NCBI GenBank assembly: GCA_963772845.1
Contig: CAVYYW010000017.1
Location: 206,954-270,953 of the forward strand
Direction of reading: 5' to 3'
DNA length: 64,000 nucleotides
Source of the DNA: CAVYYW01 sp963772845
GTDB taxonomy: Bacteria; Bacillota; Bacilli; Bacillales; Sporolactobacillaceae
Position 1 is the first letter of the stretch. Each line of letters begins with the position of its first letter. Both the position numbers and the translations under genes were made by a program. Below the pieces are notes generated by a model, which saw only the letters and a program-made list of their open reading frames with translations, searched no databases and had not been told where the DNA came from. Positions 27,276 to 35,994 of the stretch are shown piece by piece.

Positions 27276-28058
27276 GTGGGTTACTTTGTTCCTGTCGAAC
27301 AGGGCGTGAATTTATATGTGGAGGACATTAACCCGATGGGCAGCAAGACGATTGTGTTTTTACATGGCTGGCCGTTGAGCTCTAAACAGTTCGAGTATCA
27401 GTTTGATGTTCTTCCCCCAAAAGGCTATCGCTGTATCGGAATTGACTGGAGAGGGTTTGGCAAGTCAGATAAGCCAATGGATGGCTACAATTATGACCGG
27501 CTGGCAGACGATATCCGCATCGTTATCGGGAGGCTACAATTAGACAATTTTACACTTGTGGGGCATTCCACCGGCGGAGCGATCGCCATTCGTTATATGT
27601 CCCGGTATAATGGTGCGGGTGTTTCTAAGCTAGTCCTGCTTGATGCCGCTGCGCCTATTGGGTTTACTCAGGAAATCGCTGAACATTTTCTTACTGAAAC
27701 GCTAAATGACCGGCCTCGGATGCTTCAGGATGTCATCGAGACCTTTTTCTTTCAATATATAACAATTAAGTTCTCAGAGTGGTTTCTGCAAATGGGACTC
27801 GAGGCCGCTGGCTGGTCAACAGCCGCAATCGTCCGAACCCTGAGAGACGAGAAGCTAGACGCTGATCTGCCAAAAATAGCAGCCCCCACTTTAATCGTTC
27901 ATGGAATCCATGACCGGGTGATTCCCTTTGAACAAGCACAGGAGCTGCAGTCAAAAATTAAAAATGGACAGCTCGCCCCGCTCAAATACAGCGGCCACGG
28001 TGCTTTTTGGGAGGAACGTGATGTCTTTAATACGCTCTTGATGCAATTTATCGGGTGA
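27276..28058 (+). CDS. Alpha/beta hydrolase, non-haem haloperoxidase/esterase type
   Basis: 260 aa, GTG start with AAAGGAGG seven bases upstream. IVFLHGWPLSSKQFEYQFDV (oxyanion region), nucleophile elbow VGHSTGGAIAI (Ser about 98), acid in LIVHGIHDRVIPFEQA (Asp about 210) and histidine in YSGHGAFWEE. Close in layout to bacterial haloperoxidase-like esterases. Convergent with the next gene. Confidence 0.88.
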   Translation: MGYFVPVEQGVNLYVEDINPMGSKTIVFLHGWPLSSKQFEYQFDVLPPKGYRCIGIDWRGFGKSDKPMDGYNYDRLADDIRIVIGRLQLDNFTLVGHSTGGAIAIRYMSRYNGAGVSKLVLLDAAAPIGFTQEIAEHFLTETLNDRPRMLQDVIETFFFQYITIKFSEWFLQMGLEAAGWSTAAIVRTLRDEKLDADLPKIAAPTLIVHGIHDRVIPFEQAQELQSKIKNGQLAPLKYSGHGAFWEERDVFNTLLMQFIG

Positions 28059-28065
28059 GTATATA

Positions 28066-28359
28066 TCATATTCTGCTTAGCAGCCAGAGCAGGGCGACCA
28101 CCCCAACCATTATTAGTCCAATAAAAAAGGCGATGATTCGGAATATAAATACGTAAAGACGAGGAGAAAAGACCTTTCTGCACAACCATAAAACAAATTC
28201 GAAAAACATAGACATAATCCCAAAAAAGCCAAAATCATAAGTGAGCAGCTCCAAATAGCTTTCGTCACCCTGTTTATAAGGTTTAAATGTGTAATAGAAA
28301 CAAATAAAGCTGTAAAAACCGAGTAAAACGGTTGCGATCACAGGGACTAAAATCGGCAC
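28066..28359 (-). CDS. Small membrane protein of unknown function
   Basis: 97 aa with three predicted hydrophobic helices (residues 4-24, 46-62, 70-95). AGGAGG eight bases before the ATG. Not a family I recognise. Ends 7 bp from the stop of the convergent hydrolase gene. Confidence 0.65.
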   Translation of the reverse strand: MPILVPVIATVLLGFYSFICFYYTFKPYKQGDESYLELLTYDFGFFGIMSMFFEFVLWLCRKVFSPRLYVFIFRIIAFFIGLIMVGVVALLWLLSRI

Positions 28360-28414
28360 GGTACTTCCTCCTGGTTAAAAATTAATATATACATTCCGAT
28401 TTCTTAAAGAAAGG

Positions 28415-28876
28415 CTAATTTAAGCGTTTCTCAAAACAGTCAACAGCCCTTCCTTCCCACTCGCTCTCACCATAAAATTCAAATCCTAAAGACTCCCAAA
28501 ACACTCTGGCATGCATGTTCTTTTGTAATACACCCAGTCGAACGCTTTCAAATTGGTGTTTTTTTAGCCGTTCCTCAAAAGATCGATACGCCTTTTTTCC
28601 ATAGCCCATAGAATGATACGTGCTGTGAATCATCATCAGCCCTAGCCACGGGCAACCATCCCGGGGATTCTTTCTTAGAAAATCAATAAGGCCAACATAA
28701 TTATTTTCAATTTTTATAAGAAAACTGTCGGTCGCAGGGTTAAGAAATTCACTCCTAATTTCTTTAATCGTCCTTTGGGGATTTCCATTCTCCAGTATGT
28801 TATACGCCGCATTTGATTGAACGATTTCAACGACCTTATCAAGTGATTCTTCAGTAATGCGTTCAAATTTAAGCAC
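28415..28876 (-). CDS. GNAT acetyltransferase
   Basis: 153 aa, GTG start. GNAT features: FLIKIENNYVGLIDFL, WLGLMMIHSTYHSMGYGKKA with the acetyl-CoA loop, and VRLGVLQKNMHARVFWESLG. Lies 15 bp after the HAD phosphatase gene, probably in one operon. Confidence 0.83.
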   Translation of the reverse strand: MLKFERITEESLDKVVEIVQSNAAYNILENGNPQRTIKEIRSEFLNPATDSFLIKIENNYVGLIDFLRKNPRDGCPWLGLMMIHSTYHSMGYGKKAYRSFEERLKKHQFESVRLGVLQKNMHARVFWESLGFEFYGESEWEGRAVDCFEKRLN

Positions 28877-28891
28877 GCCAATCTTCCTTTT

Positions 28892-29536
28892 TTAATTTGT
28901 GATGGTCTGTTTGAATTCATTTATGCTGCTGAATGTTTGATCAGGTTGAACCCGAAACTCAAGTGTCTGGTAATTTGGCAGCCACTGCACTCCGATTGTA
29001 GGCACGCCCGCCTCCTTACCAGCCTGAATATCAGCATCGCTGTCTCCAAGAAAAATGGCTTCATTATTTTTAATATCTAGCTGAACCAATGCCTTATGTA
29101 TGCCTTCTGGATGAGGTTTTGGCATCGTAACGTCGTCACCTGTCACAATCACATCAAACAAATTATTCATCTTGAGGCTCTCTAGGGAAATATCAAGACT
29201 TCTGCGTGCTTTTCCTGTCACAATTCCGAGTTTGTATCCCGCTTCTTTTATTAATAGAAGCAAGTCATTAATTTCTTTATTTTCCGAAACGAGATCCCGG
29301 TGCTTTTCTCTATATTTCTCATAAAAAAGCTCAATGGCTTCATCATGATTTTCATTCGAAAGATTTTCCCTAATGATGCCCGTCTCAGAAGGACCAAACA
29401 TCGCCTTAATTTCATCTGACGTCTTCTCAAGGTTATCAAACTCCTTGAATACAGCCTGAAATGCATAAAAACATACAGGCAACGTATCAGCAAGTGTCCC
29501 ATCAAAATCAAAAATCACGGCTTTAATAATGATCAC
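28892..29536 (-). CDS. HAD-family phosphatase (PGMB/Gph-like)
   Basis: 214 aa, GTG start. Motif I VIFDFDGTLADT (Asp nucleophile about residue 10), motif II VTGKAR, motif III lysine in MPKPHPEG, motif IV FLGDSDADIQAGKEAG. Cap domain between residues 20 and 90. Phosphoglycolate phosphatase or beta-phosphoglucomutase-like; probably a general metabolite phosphatase. Confidence 0.88.
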   Translation of the reverse strand: MIIIKAVIFDFDGTLADTLPVCFYAFQAVFKEFDNLEKTSDEIKAMFGPSETGIIRENLSNENHDEAIELFYEKYREKHRDLVSENKEINDLLLLIKEAGYKLGIVTGKARRSLDISLESLKMNNLFDVIVTGDDVTMPKPHPEGIHKALVQLDIKNNEAIFLGDSDADIQAGKEAGVPTIGVQWLPNYQTLEFRVQPDQTFSSINEFKQTITN

Positions 29537-29551
29537 GTCCTTTTTTTAATA

Positions 29552-30034
29552 CTACTTATTAGCTTTGAAATCCCCAACATAAACTTTCAGATCGCCACTC
29601 ATACCAAAAGGAACTTCCTTGCTTCCTTTTTTAAAATACCCAACTAGCTTAATTTCCGGGTTATTAAAATCCAGCCGCTTGGTATCACCAAATACTTCTT
29701 TAATCGGAACATAAAAATTAAATTTTACTGTTTCCCCTTTTTTCAAATTAATTGGGCTGCCACCATTCGTCCGCCCTTCCATTGAAAAAGGGTTGCTTTT
29801 TGTACCATTAGTCTGTTTTATCGGATAGCTTAAATACAAAATAAGATGAGTCAGCTCCAACGAGGAGTTATTTTTCACCTCAATTGTATAGGATTGTTCA
29901 CTATCCATTAATTTATGATTAACAAGCTTGAAATCTATCTTTTTATCATCGAATGACACCGTTTTTGATGAACAACTTGTCATGATGCACAGCAGAAAAA
30001 ACAAACTAATTAAATATAATAATGATTTCTTCAA
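29552..30034 (-). CDS. Putative lipoprotein
   Basis: 160 aa. Signal with lipobox CIMTSCSS (Cys about residue 21). The rest looks like an Ig-type beta domain: SYTIEVKNNSSLELTHLILY, GGSPINLKKGETVKFNFYVP. Function unknown; likely on the outer face of the membrane. 15 bp before the HAD gene, same strand. Confidence 0.78.
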   Translation of the reverse strand: MKKSLLYLISLFFLLCIMTSCSSKTVSFDDKKIDFKLVNHKLMDSEQSYTIEVKNNSSLELTHLILYLSYPIKQTNGTKSNPFSMEGRTNGGSPINLKKGETVKFNFYVPIKEVFGDTKRLDFNNPEIKLVGYFKKGSKEVPFGMSGDLKVYVGDFKANK

Positions 30035-30124
30035 GAGATCCCCCCTGTTTTATCGTGGCCGCTTAAGATTTAATCAAAGAATAGCATGATCTGAAAAAAA
30101 TTTATTTATGAGATTTTCCTGCCA

Positions 30125-30300
30125 TTTTCTTGAGCGGAAATTCTGCTCGCTTTCCGCAGGCGATCCGTGAGCCGCTTCGCTTCGCTCTTGGGGCTGCAGG
30201 GTCTCACTTGGCTCGCTATTCCTGCAGGAGTCTCGCAATTTTCGCTCTTGGCGTGCATATGAAGGACATTTTCTCCGCTTTCGTTCTTCATGCCGGGAAC
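30125..30300. repeat. GC-rich dispersed repeat block
   Basis: GCTCGCTTTCCGCAGGCGAT, CCGTGAGCCGCTTCGCTTCG, GGGTCTCACTTGGCTCGCTA and CAGGAGTCTCGCAATTTTCG match the block at 42590-42690. A run TATGAAGGACATTTTCTCCG at 30252 resembles one 52-bp array unit. Confidence 0.75.
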
Positions 30301-30313
30301 TCTGCCGGACCGA

Positions 30314-30465
30314 TTAAGCTGAGAAAGGCCCATATCCCCAATGATTAAATTTTTTAACCTCTTGTAAAATTCCAGTTGCGTACATTTTTCCATCTGTGAC
30401 AGGAGCGTCCTTATAGGATAGATTTGTGGTAACAAAGGGTAAATATGATTTCGAGAATGAATTTA
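30314..30465 (-). pseudogene. C-terminal gene fragment of unknown family
   Basis: An open frame directly after the GrpB gene, without start, reads NSFSKSYLPFVTTNLSYKDA, then PVTDGKMYATGILQEVKKFN and ends GYGPFSA. The composition looks coding but I cannot name it. It meets a GC-rich repeat block at its end. Confidence 0.35.
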
Positions 30466-30997
30466 ATCCGTTTTTTCAAAGCATTCATTAATGAACTCAC
30501 TTTTACCTGCTGTATATTCCGCACGTGATTTTGCGGTATTTGCCAGCGATAATTTTAGTTTTCCATATTCACTTGCTACTATAGGATGTTTCCGTAAATA
30601 GTTCCGAAACTTAAGGTGTTTGAAAAGCTCCTTGTTATCCTTCGTACAAACATAAACGTGTTGTTCCAGCCATTGTTCGCTACTGTCTCCCCTAGGAACA
30701 GTGATGATCTTCACGATTAAAGGCTTCCCTGCCTTTAATCCCTAAATCCCCCTCATGAATATATCCCAAATCATTAAGCTCCTGGCAGACTTTACTGAAT
30801 ATATGACTATTCTCTATGACAATATCGATATCGATAATAGGTTTAGCGCTTAACCCTCTAACAGAGGTGCTCCCCACATGTTCAATTCCTAAAATACAAT
30901 CGCCAAGTGCTTCCGTTAAAACTCGTTCTAAATTGAAGAATTCTCTTTCCCATTGCTCGTTATAGGGAACAACTTGAATTCCGGATTGATTCACCAT
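30463..30997 (-). pseudogene. GrpB-family nucleotidyltransferase-like protein, one frameshift
   Basis: First part: PYNEQWEREFFNLERVLTEA, IEHVGSTSVRGLSAKPIIDI (the GSTSVxGLxAKPIIDID hallmark of the family). The frame breaks near 30701-30712, where REDHHCS-stop should read REDITVPRGDSS. The other frame continues WLEQHVYVCTKDNKELFKHL and FRNYLRKHP. GrpB proteins have a nucleotidyltransferase fold and are often linked to dephospho-CoA kinase; true activity uncertain. Confidence 0.82.
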
Positions 30998-31849
30998 CTA
31001 ATATCCCTTTGCCCATTGTTCCCTAACTTCATTTACCACCCGGTCGGGATGATCCCAATGCAGCATATGTGAGGCATTAGGAATCAACTTTACCGTACCA
31101 CCTGTTTTTTGTTCGAATATTTTAGATGTCAGATTTCTATAGTCATCTTGAGATTCAGGCAGCGTTGCTCTAAGCAGCAATAGATTAGAAGGGAGATTCT
31201 CGTAGATGTCCACTGTTTCATGCTTGTGCATGGCTTTTACGAAATAGCCGGCTGTTTTTCCTCTCGCATGCCAATAGAATCGATTATCTTTTTCCAGAGC
31301 CAGGTCTTTAGCTGCAAGATCCAGTAATGCAGACCGGCTGGTTACTTCTCCATAGACAGCTTCTTCTAAAAATTGCTCCCACGTTTCAACATACTCTTCA
31401 AAGTCCTTTTCATAGTAAGCAACTTCTTCCTCAAGGGACTGATCCTTCAGCCTTTTGGTTTGATAACCGCCATCGATCAGGATGCTCCCTTTCACTTTTT
31501 CAGGATATGTAAGGAGATAAAATAACGCTGCAAAACTTCCCCATGAATGAGATAGGAAATAAAACGTTTCAATATTAAGCATTTCTACGATTCGATTCAG
31601 CCACTTTGCAAGTGTTGGCAATTCATATTGTTCCTCTGTATCAAAAGATTCCGTCTTGCCGTGTCCCGGCGCATCAATTGAGATGACTCTGAACTCATCC
31701 TTTAACTGATCCGCAATTTCAATAAAACTAAGGCTAGTACAGCCGAGGCCATGTAAACAAAAGATGACCGGATTCGTCCGATTCCCCCATTCAGTAATAT
31801 GTACGTTAATTACCCCATCGTTAATAAAATATCGCTCCATACTAAACAT
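30998..31849 (-). CDS. Alpha/beta hydrolase
   Basis: 283 aa. FCLHGLGCTSLSFIEIADQL, nucleophile elbow FLSHSWGSFAALF (Ser about 105), LLLRATLPESQDDY as the acid region and NASHMLHWDHP with the histidine. Substrate unknown. Its stop codon abuts the start of the GrpB gene, so the two are coupled. Confidence 0.85.
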   Translation of the reverse strand: MFSMERYFINDGVINVHITEWGNRTNPVIFCLHGLGCTSLSFIEIADQLKDEFRVISIDAPGHGKTESFDTEEQYELPTLAKWLNRIVEMLNIETFYFLSHSWGSFAALFYLLTYPEKVKGSILIDGGYQTKRLKDQSLEEEVAYYEKDFEEYVETWEQFLEEAVYGEVTSRSALLDLAAKDLALEKDNRFYWHARGKTAGYFVKAMHKHETVDIYENLPSNLLLLRATLPESQDDYRNLTSKIFEQKTGGTVKLIPNASHMLHWDHPDRVVNEVREQWAKGY

Positions 31850-31879
31850 CCCAACCTTTATCTAAAATGATCTCTAAGA

Positions 31880-32401
31880 TCATCGATTAAATATTATTTC
31901 ATCGCCTGGACAAACATCAGCAAACCACCTTAGTACCGCATTATGGTGGTTGATAATCTGCTGGGCAGTTAATTCCTCAGAGTCCCAAGTACTGTGAATA
32001 TCTGAAGCTAAAGTTACTTTATATCCCATACTAAAAGCCTGCCTGCACGTTGTATCAACGCAAGCTTCTGTTTGGATTCCTGCTATTATGAGATGATTAA
32101 TTCCCTGTCTTTTCAATTCGTCATTTAAGTTCGTGTTAAAAAAAGAATCCGGAGTCGTTTTTTGAATGATAATATCATCGCTTTTTGGAGTAATTTCAGG
32201 ATGAATTCTCCACCCCTCTTTTCCATGCTCTAATGGTTTTCCCTTTGGAGCATTATGCTGTATGTAAAAAACAGGTGTGTTTGCCGCACGTGCCTTTAAT
32301 AGCAGGTTCTTTATCTTGTGAAGGAACGTTCCACTGTTATAAACGGCGTTCCCTTCTTGAAACATTCCATTTTGAACATCAATAACAATTAAAGCTTGCA
32401 C
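31880..32401 (-). CDS. Isochorismatase-like cysteine hydrolase
   Basis: 173 aa, GTG start with GGAGG nine bases upstream. Catalytic residues: D in ALIVIDVQNGMF (about 8), K in IIQKTTPDSFFNT (about 80) and C in IAGIQTEACVDTT (about 113). Likely an amidase or nicotinamidase-like enzyme. Confidence 0.87.
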   Translation of the reverse strand: MQALIVIDVQNGMFQEGNAVYNSGTFLHKIKNLLLKARAANTPVFYIQHNAPKGKPLEHGKEGWRIHPEITPKSDDIIIQKTTPDSFFNTNLNDELKRQGINHLIIAGIQTEACVDTTCRQAFSMGYKVTLASDIHSTWDSEELTAQQIINHHNAVLRWFADVCPGDEIIFNR

Positions 32402-32472
32402 GATCTTTTCCTCCTAGCTAAATCCGTGAAAATTTCTTAACATAATTGGCCAATAATTCTGTGAGCACAATA

Positions 32473-33099
32473 TTATTCAGCTTCCATTTCCTCAATCCGC
32501 TCAAAAGCTGTTGGAGACTGGCCATTGTCGAGTCGCCGTCGGATCAAGTCGGCGCATTTTGCTGGAGTAAGTTCTGAGGAATCGACTTCCATATCATAGA
32601 TACCCGGCACATGGACGTGATGCTGCCATAAACGGACCGGCTTGGGTACCTTGCCATCCTCATCATATGAGCCATTCCATGTTTCTATCCTCCGCTCCAT
32701 GACAATTTCTAACGGACACCGAACACCTACAAATAAAACAGGAAGCCCCTTCAGTATTCGAGCACATTTTGGGAGAATGCCCCGAGGAACTGAATACCCG
32801 TCATGATGTCCCACATCCACCACCACATTTAGCCCTAAACGGCTGTGGATCGCAATCGTTTCATACATCGCGCGATACATAATCATAATAAGAGGCTCGA
32901 GGTCAGGATATTCACCACCTGGACGCAGCCCAATACCAGGCAGATAACGCTTTGGGGTCATCTGCATGAATTGATCCACCCCAATATTCATCCACACACC
33001 TTCAAACGTATTCTGTATTTCAGCGGCAATACTAGACTTTCCGGATCTAGGCGTCCCGTTGAGAATAACAATCTTTCCTGGCCTATCTGCTTGAACCAA
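32473..33099 (-). CDS. Chloramphenicol phosphotransferase-like kinase
   Basis: 208 aa, TTG start with GGAGGGGA four bases upstream. P-loop ILNGTPRSGKSSIA (residues 12-25), acidic WMNIGVDQFMQM, then VVVDVGHHDGYS and VGVRCPLEIVMERRIETW. Matches the CPT family, whose founding member phosphorylates chloramphenicol. Sequence alone does not tell whether this one confers resistance. Confidence 0.82.
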   Translation of the reverse strand: MVQADRPGKIVILNGTPRSGKSSIAAEIQNTFEGVWMNIGVDQFMQMTPKRYLPGIGLRPGGEYPDLEPLIMIMYRAMYETIAIHSRLGLNVVVDVGHHDGYSVPRGILPKCARILKGLPVLFVGVRCPLEIVMERRIETWNGSYDEDGKVPKPVRLWQHHVHVPGIYDMEVDSSELTPAKCADLIRRRLDNGQSPTAFERIEEMEAE

Positions 33100-33206
33100 G
33101 CCATCCCCTCCTCTTAAGTTTGTCCTTTATATTCTAATAACTACTTTCGTTAATCAGAATAATAATTCCTTTAAATAGAGGAAATGGGCAAGCGTTATTA
33201 GCAATT

Positions 33207-33746
33207 TCAGCCGTTGAGAGCGCTGAGTTCATAAAGCTTGTATTCTCCAGTTTTTGATGAGCGTTTTAAGAAATTGCCGTCCTCCGGCATACCTTCAAAA
33301 TAGGCACCGATACAGCCAGTGGTGCACTTGTGTCCGGATAATAAAATAGTTAATTCACTCCTGGCATACCGCCCTTTTAGTTCATTCATAAATTCAAAGA
33401 TCCTTTTAATATAGTGATCTACTTCTTCAACTCTGTTATATACACTGGGATCTGGTGCGCCACCAGACATTTTCATTTCATCTTTTTTTAATCTGTCTGC
33501 CTCTCCTAAATCAAATACATCAAGTCTTGGATCAATGATTGGTGCTATTCCAGATGCAAGTTCCGCTGTTTGCACAGCCCTTTCCTGAGGAGATGAGATG
33601 ACATAGTCGAATGAAATCGATTCAAATTGGCTTCTTAAATTTTCAGCTTGCCTTACACCTTCTTTATTTAATGGCTCTCCACTTCTTCCTTGCAATCTTC
33701 CTTCTTTATTCAAATCTGTTTGTCCATGTCTAATCACATAAATCAT
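33207..33746 (-). CDS. Histidine phosphatase (phosphoglycerate mutase superfamily)
   Basis: 179 aa from the ATG at 33746 (AGGAGG six bases upstream; the frame opens earlier at 33794 without a site). IYVIRHGQTDLNKEGRLQGR has the RHG catalytic histidine, and LLSGHKCTTGC holds the second. Substrate unknown. One of four relatives in this window (10797, 49741, 53687), two of them damaged. Confidence 0.87.
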   Translation of the reverse strand: MIYVIRHGQTDLNKEGRLQGRSGEPLNKEGVRQAENLRSQFESISFDYVISSPQERAVQTAELASGIAPIIDPRLDVFDLGEADRLKKDEMKMSGGAPDPSVYNRVEEVDHYIKRIFEFMNELKGRYARSELTILLSGHKCTTGCIGAYFEGMPEDGNFLKRSSKTGEYKLYELSALNG

Positions 33747-33795
33747 TTGCAGCCTCCTGTTATCTTTCATTTCGGAACACAAAATCCAAAACACT

Positions 33796-34317
33796 TTAAT
33801 TCGTATAAGTCTCCCCTTTTTTAAGATTTAAGAGATGATTATTGATAGAAACGGTATTATTATTCTTCCATTCGACATCAGCCTGAGCCATTCTATCCTG
33901 AAAGTAAATGGTTTTCTTAAACCATAGCGGGCCGTTTAATACTCCTTTAATTCCAAACGAAGTCGTTGCCCCTCCATTTGTTCGATACAGATTAATTGTG
34001 TAACTGTTGTCAGGTGAGTGGGTCTTATTAATTAATTGGTATCCCTCTGAAAAAAACATTCCAATCATCAGCAGGAACAGAGAGAGAACCATTGAGACAA
34101 CAACTGTAAACAAACTTCTACAAATCGCCATCCAACCGGTCTTGTATTTAAAACCGAAGATGCCTATAACAAAAGCTGATATTGAAAAAAATAAAATTAT
34201 TTTAACCGGCGGAGCCACTGACCAAATGGGGGTGAAATTAGAAAACATTGAATTGAGACTTAACACTACACAAAAGAGACATAAATAAAATGCCCAAAGA
34301 TTAAATCGCCTTCTCAA
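33796..34317 (-). CDS. DUF5412-family membrane protein
   Basis: 173 aa, TTG start with AAAGGAGG eight bases upstream. Three hydrophobic helices (about residues 9-26, 38-55, 66-90), then an outside domain: SPDNSYTINLYRTNGGATTS, GPLWFKKTIYFQDRMAQADV, VSINNHLLNLKKGETY. Pattern fits the DUF5412 family. Function unknown. Confidence 0.78.
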   Translation of the reverse strand: MRRRFNLWAFYLCLFCVVLSLNSMFSNFTPIWSVAPPVKIILFFSISAFVIGIFGFKYKTGWMAICRSLFTVVVSMVLSLFLLMIGMFFSEGYQLINKTHSPDNSYTINLYRTNGGATTSFGIKGVLNGPLWFKKTIYFQDRMAQADVEWKNNNTVSINNHLLNLKKGETYTN

Positions 34318-34399
34318 AGAGCTGCCTCCTTTTTTTAACTGGTATGCTCAGAAATATTGCTTCTTCCTTCAATTATCGCGACCTCTCTAGCAATAAATG

Positions 34400-34640
34400 A
34401 AATAAGGTGTGAAAAATCTTCGTATTTCTGGATTTTCCATGAAATAATTCTGATTTACCTAAGATCTAAGTCAAATCAGCTTCCAAACTGATCTAGAAAG
34501 GACTTCGAGAGGGCCTGGACCGGTCCCATTTGACAGCTATTGTCCACTTCTGAGATTTGCTTGCCACTTTCAGGATTTGCCTGCCACTTTCAGGATTTGC
34601 CCGCCACTTTCAGGATTTGCCCGCCACTTTCATATATGTA
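34400..34640. repeat. AT-rich dispersed repeat copy 2 with 20-bp tandem tail
   Basis: TGTGAAAAATCTTCGTATTT, AAATCAGCTTCCAAACTGAT, CTAGAAAGGACTTCGAGAGG, GACCGGTCCCATTTGACAGC, then four copies of a 20-bp unit GCCACTTTCAGGATTTGCCC (34563-34633). Related to 18085-18300. No gene. Confidence 0.8.
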
Positions 34641-34742
34641 CATAACTCCAAGTCATATTTTCCTAGTTTTGTTATATTTATTTTAGCATAAAAGTCAGAT
34701 TATTCATTCCGCTCATTAAGTAATTGACCCCAAAACAAATTG

Positions 34743-34780
34743 AGCCAGAAAATCCTGACGAACAGGTTTTCTGGCTTTTG
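34743..34780 (-). terminator. Terminator after the glycosyltransferase gene
   Basis: GCCAGAAAACCTG, loop TTCGT, CAGGATTTTCTGGC: long, nearly perfect stem. It has T-rich sequence on both sides and may act in both directions. Confidence 0.78.
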
Positions 34781-34806
34781 ATCTCTTAACCGAAAATATG
34801 TCTCTA

Positions 34807-35994
34807 TCATTCTTGATTACTTTTCTCCACATACTCATCAATCGCTTTTAAAGCTTTCGCGACGCCTCCACTTTCCTGGAAGCTGTGATCAATCTTCTTG
34901 ATTCCTTCTCTATATGAATCATCAGGTAGAACAATCCGGACTGCTTCCCGTAATTTTTCAGCGGTGACAGACTGTTTTGATAACCGGTAACCCGCTCCAA
35001 GTTCCTTCAGACGTTGAGCAACCATTGGCTGATCCTTGTCATGTGGCACAACAACCAGGGGGACGTGATGATGAACGGCTTCGTTAACACTGTTCATGCC
35101 ACCATGAGTGATGAAAACATCTGCCTGCTGCAGAACTTCAAGCTGAGGCACATAAGGGGAAATTCTAATGTGATCAGGCGCTGATTTGATTTTCGCAAAA
35201 TCGGCTCTTTCACCTGCCGCGATGATGACTTTCCCATTGAAATCGATGAACGCATCGATGCAGGTATTAATGAAAGCTTCCTGATCCTTCAATACAGTTC
35301 CCATAGAAATGTAAATAACTTGTTCATCGGCCAGGTCTTCTATCGGGAAGTGATGGTTTCCTTCTCTCTTCGGAAAGCTCGGTCCAATGAAGATATTCTC
35401 GTCTCCAAAGCTCTCACTATTCGGCTGAAAGTGCCGGCTTGTATATACGATTTGCAGATCCCCGCGATTCGTCATGAATTGGAGGATACTTTTTGGCCTG
35501 ACACCGAACGTTTTTTCCAACTGAGTCATCATGTTCTTCGCATCGGCTGACGGCTCAAATGGAATTTCAGAATCAGGGTGCAACGGCAATCGCTTTAAAG
35601 CAATGTCTGGCATCAAAAACGACGCTGATGAGGAGACGCCTGGAATGCCAAGATAGTCTCTCACCAGTTCCCCTGCCCCGAATTTATCGAAAAAGACAAG
35701 GTCGAAGTCATACTGTTTGGCTAATTCTCTGGTGATAGTTAAGGTGTCTATCGACGTCTGAATATGGACTTTCAAGAAATTGTTCAGCCCTTCAGCAGAA
35801 TTTGGATCCGGTGAATATACCCGTAACCAGTCCTTCTGCAAATGGACGACCGCGCCAACACCTTCCAAGCGCGCTTTGAATTTTTCAGTCGTTATGTAAT
35901 GGACATGATCGCCGCGTTCCACGAAGCCTTTTACCATCCCAAGAGTTGGATTCACATGACCTTCAGCTGGAAAATTAATCATCAAGATGTTCAT
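34807..35994 (-). CDS. Macrolide-family UDP-glycosyltransferase (YjiC-like, GT1)
   Basis: 395 aa GT-B fold. N-terminal acceptor domain begins ILMINFPAEGHVNPTLGMVK (catalytic His about residue 12 in EGHVNP). C-terminal donor domain: VIYISMGTVLKDQEAF and the PSPG-like sugar-nucleotide motif FITHGGMNSVNEAVHHHVPL followed by VVPHDKDQPMVAQRLKELGA. Relatives in Bacillus glycosylate macrolides, flavonoids and other phenols. Probably detoxification or modification of a small molecule. Confidence 0.9.
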   Translation of the reverse strand: MNILMINFPAEGHVNPTLGMVKGFVERGDHVHYITTEKFKARLEGVGAVVHLQKDWLRVYSPDPNSAEGLNNFLKVHIQTSIDTLTITRELAKQYDFDLVFFDKFGAGELVRDYLGIPGVSSSASFLMPDIALKRLPLHPDSEIPFEPSADAKNMMTQLEKTFGVRPKSILQFMTNRGDLQIVYTSRHFQPNSESFGDENIFIGPSFPKREGNHHFPIEDLADEQVIYISMGTVLKDQEAFINTCIDAFIDFNGKVIIAAGERADFAKIKSAPDHIRISPYVPQLEVLQQADVFITHGGMNSVNEAVHHHVPLVVVPHDKDQPMVAQRLKELGAGYRLSKQSVTAEKLREAVRIVLPDDSYREGIKKIDHSFQESGGVAKALKAIDEYVEKSNQE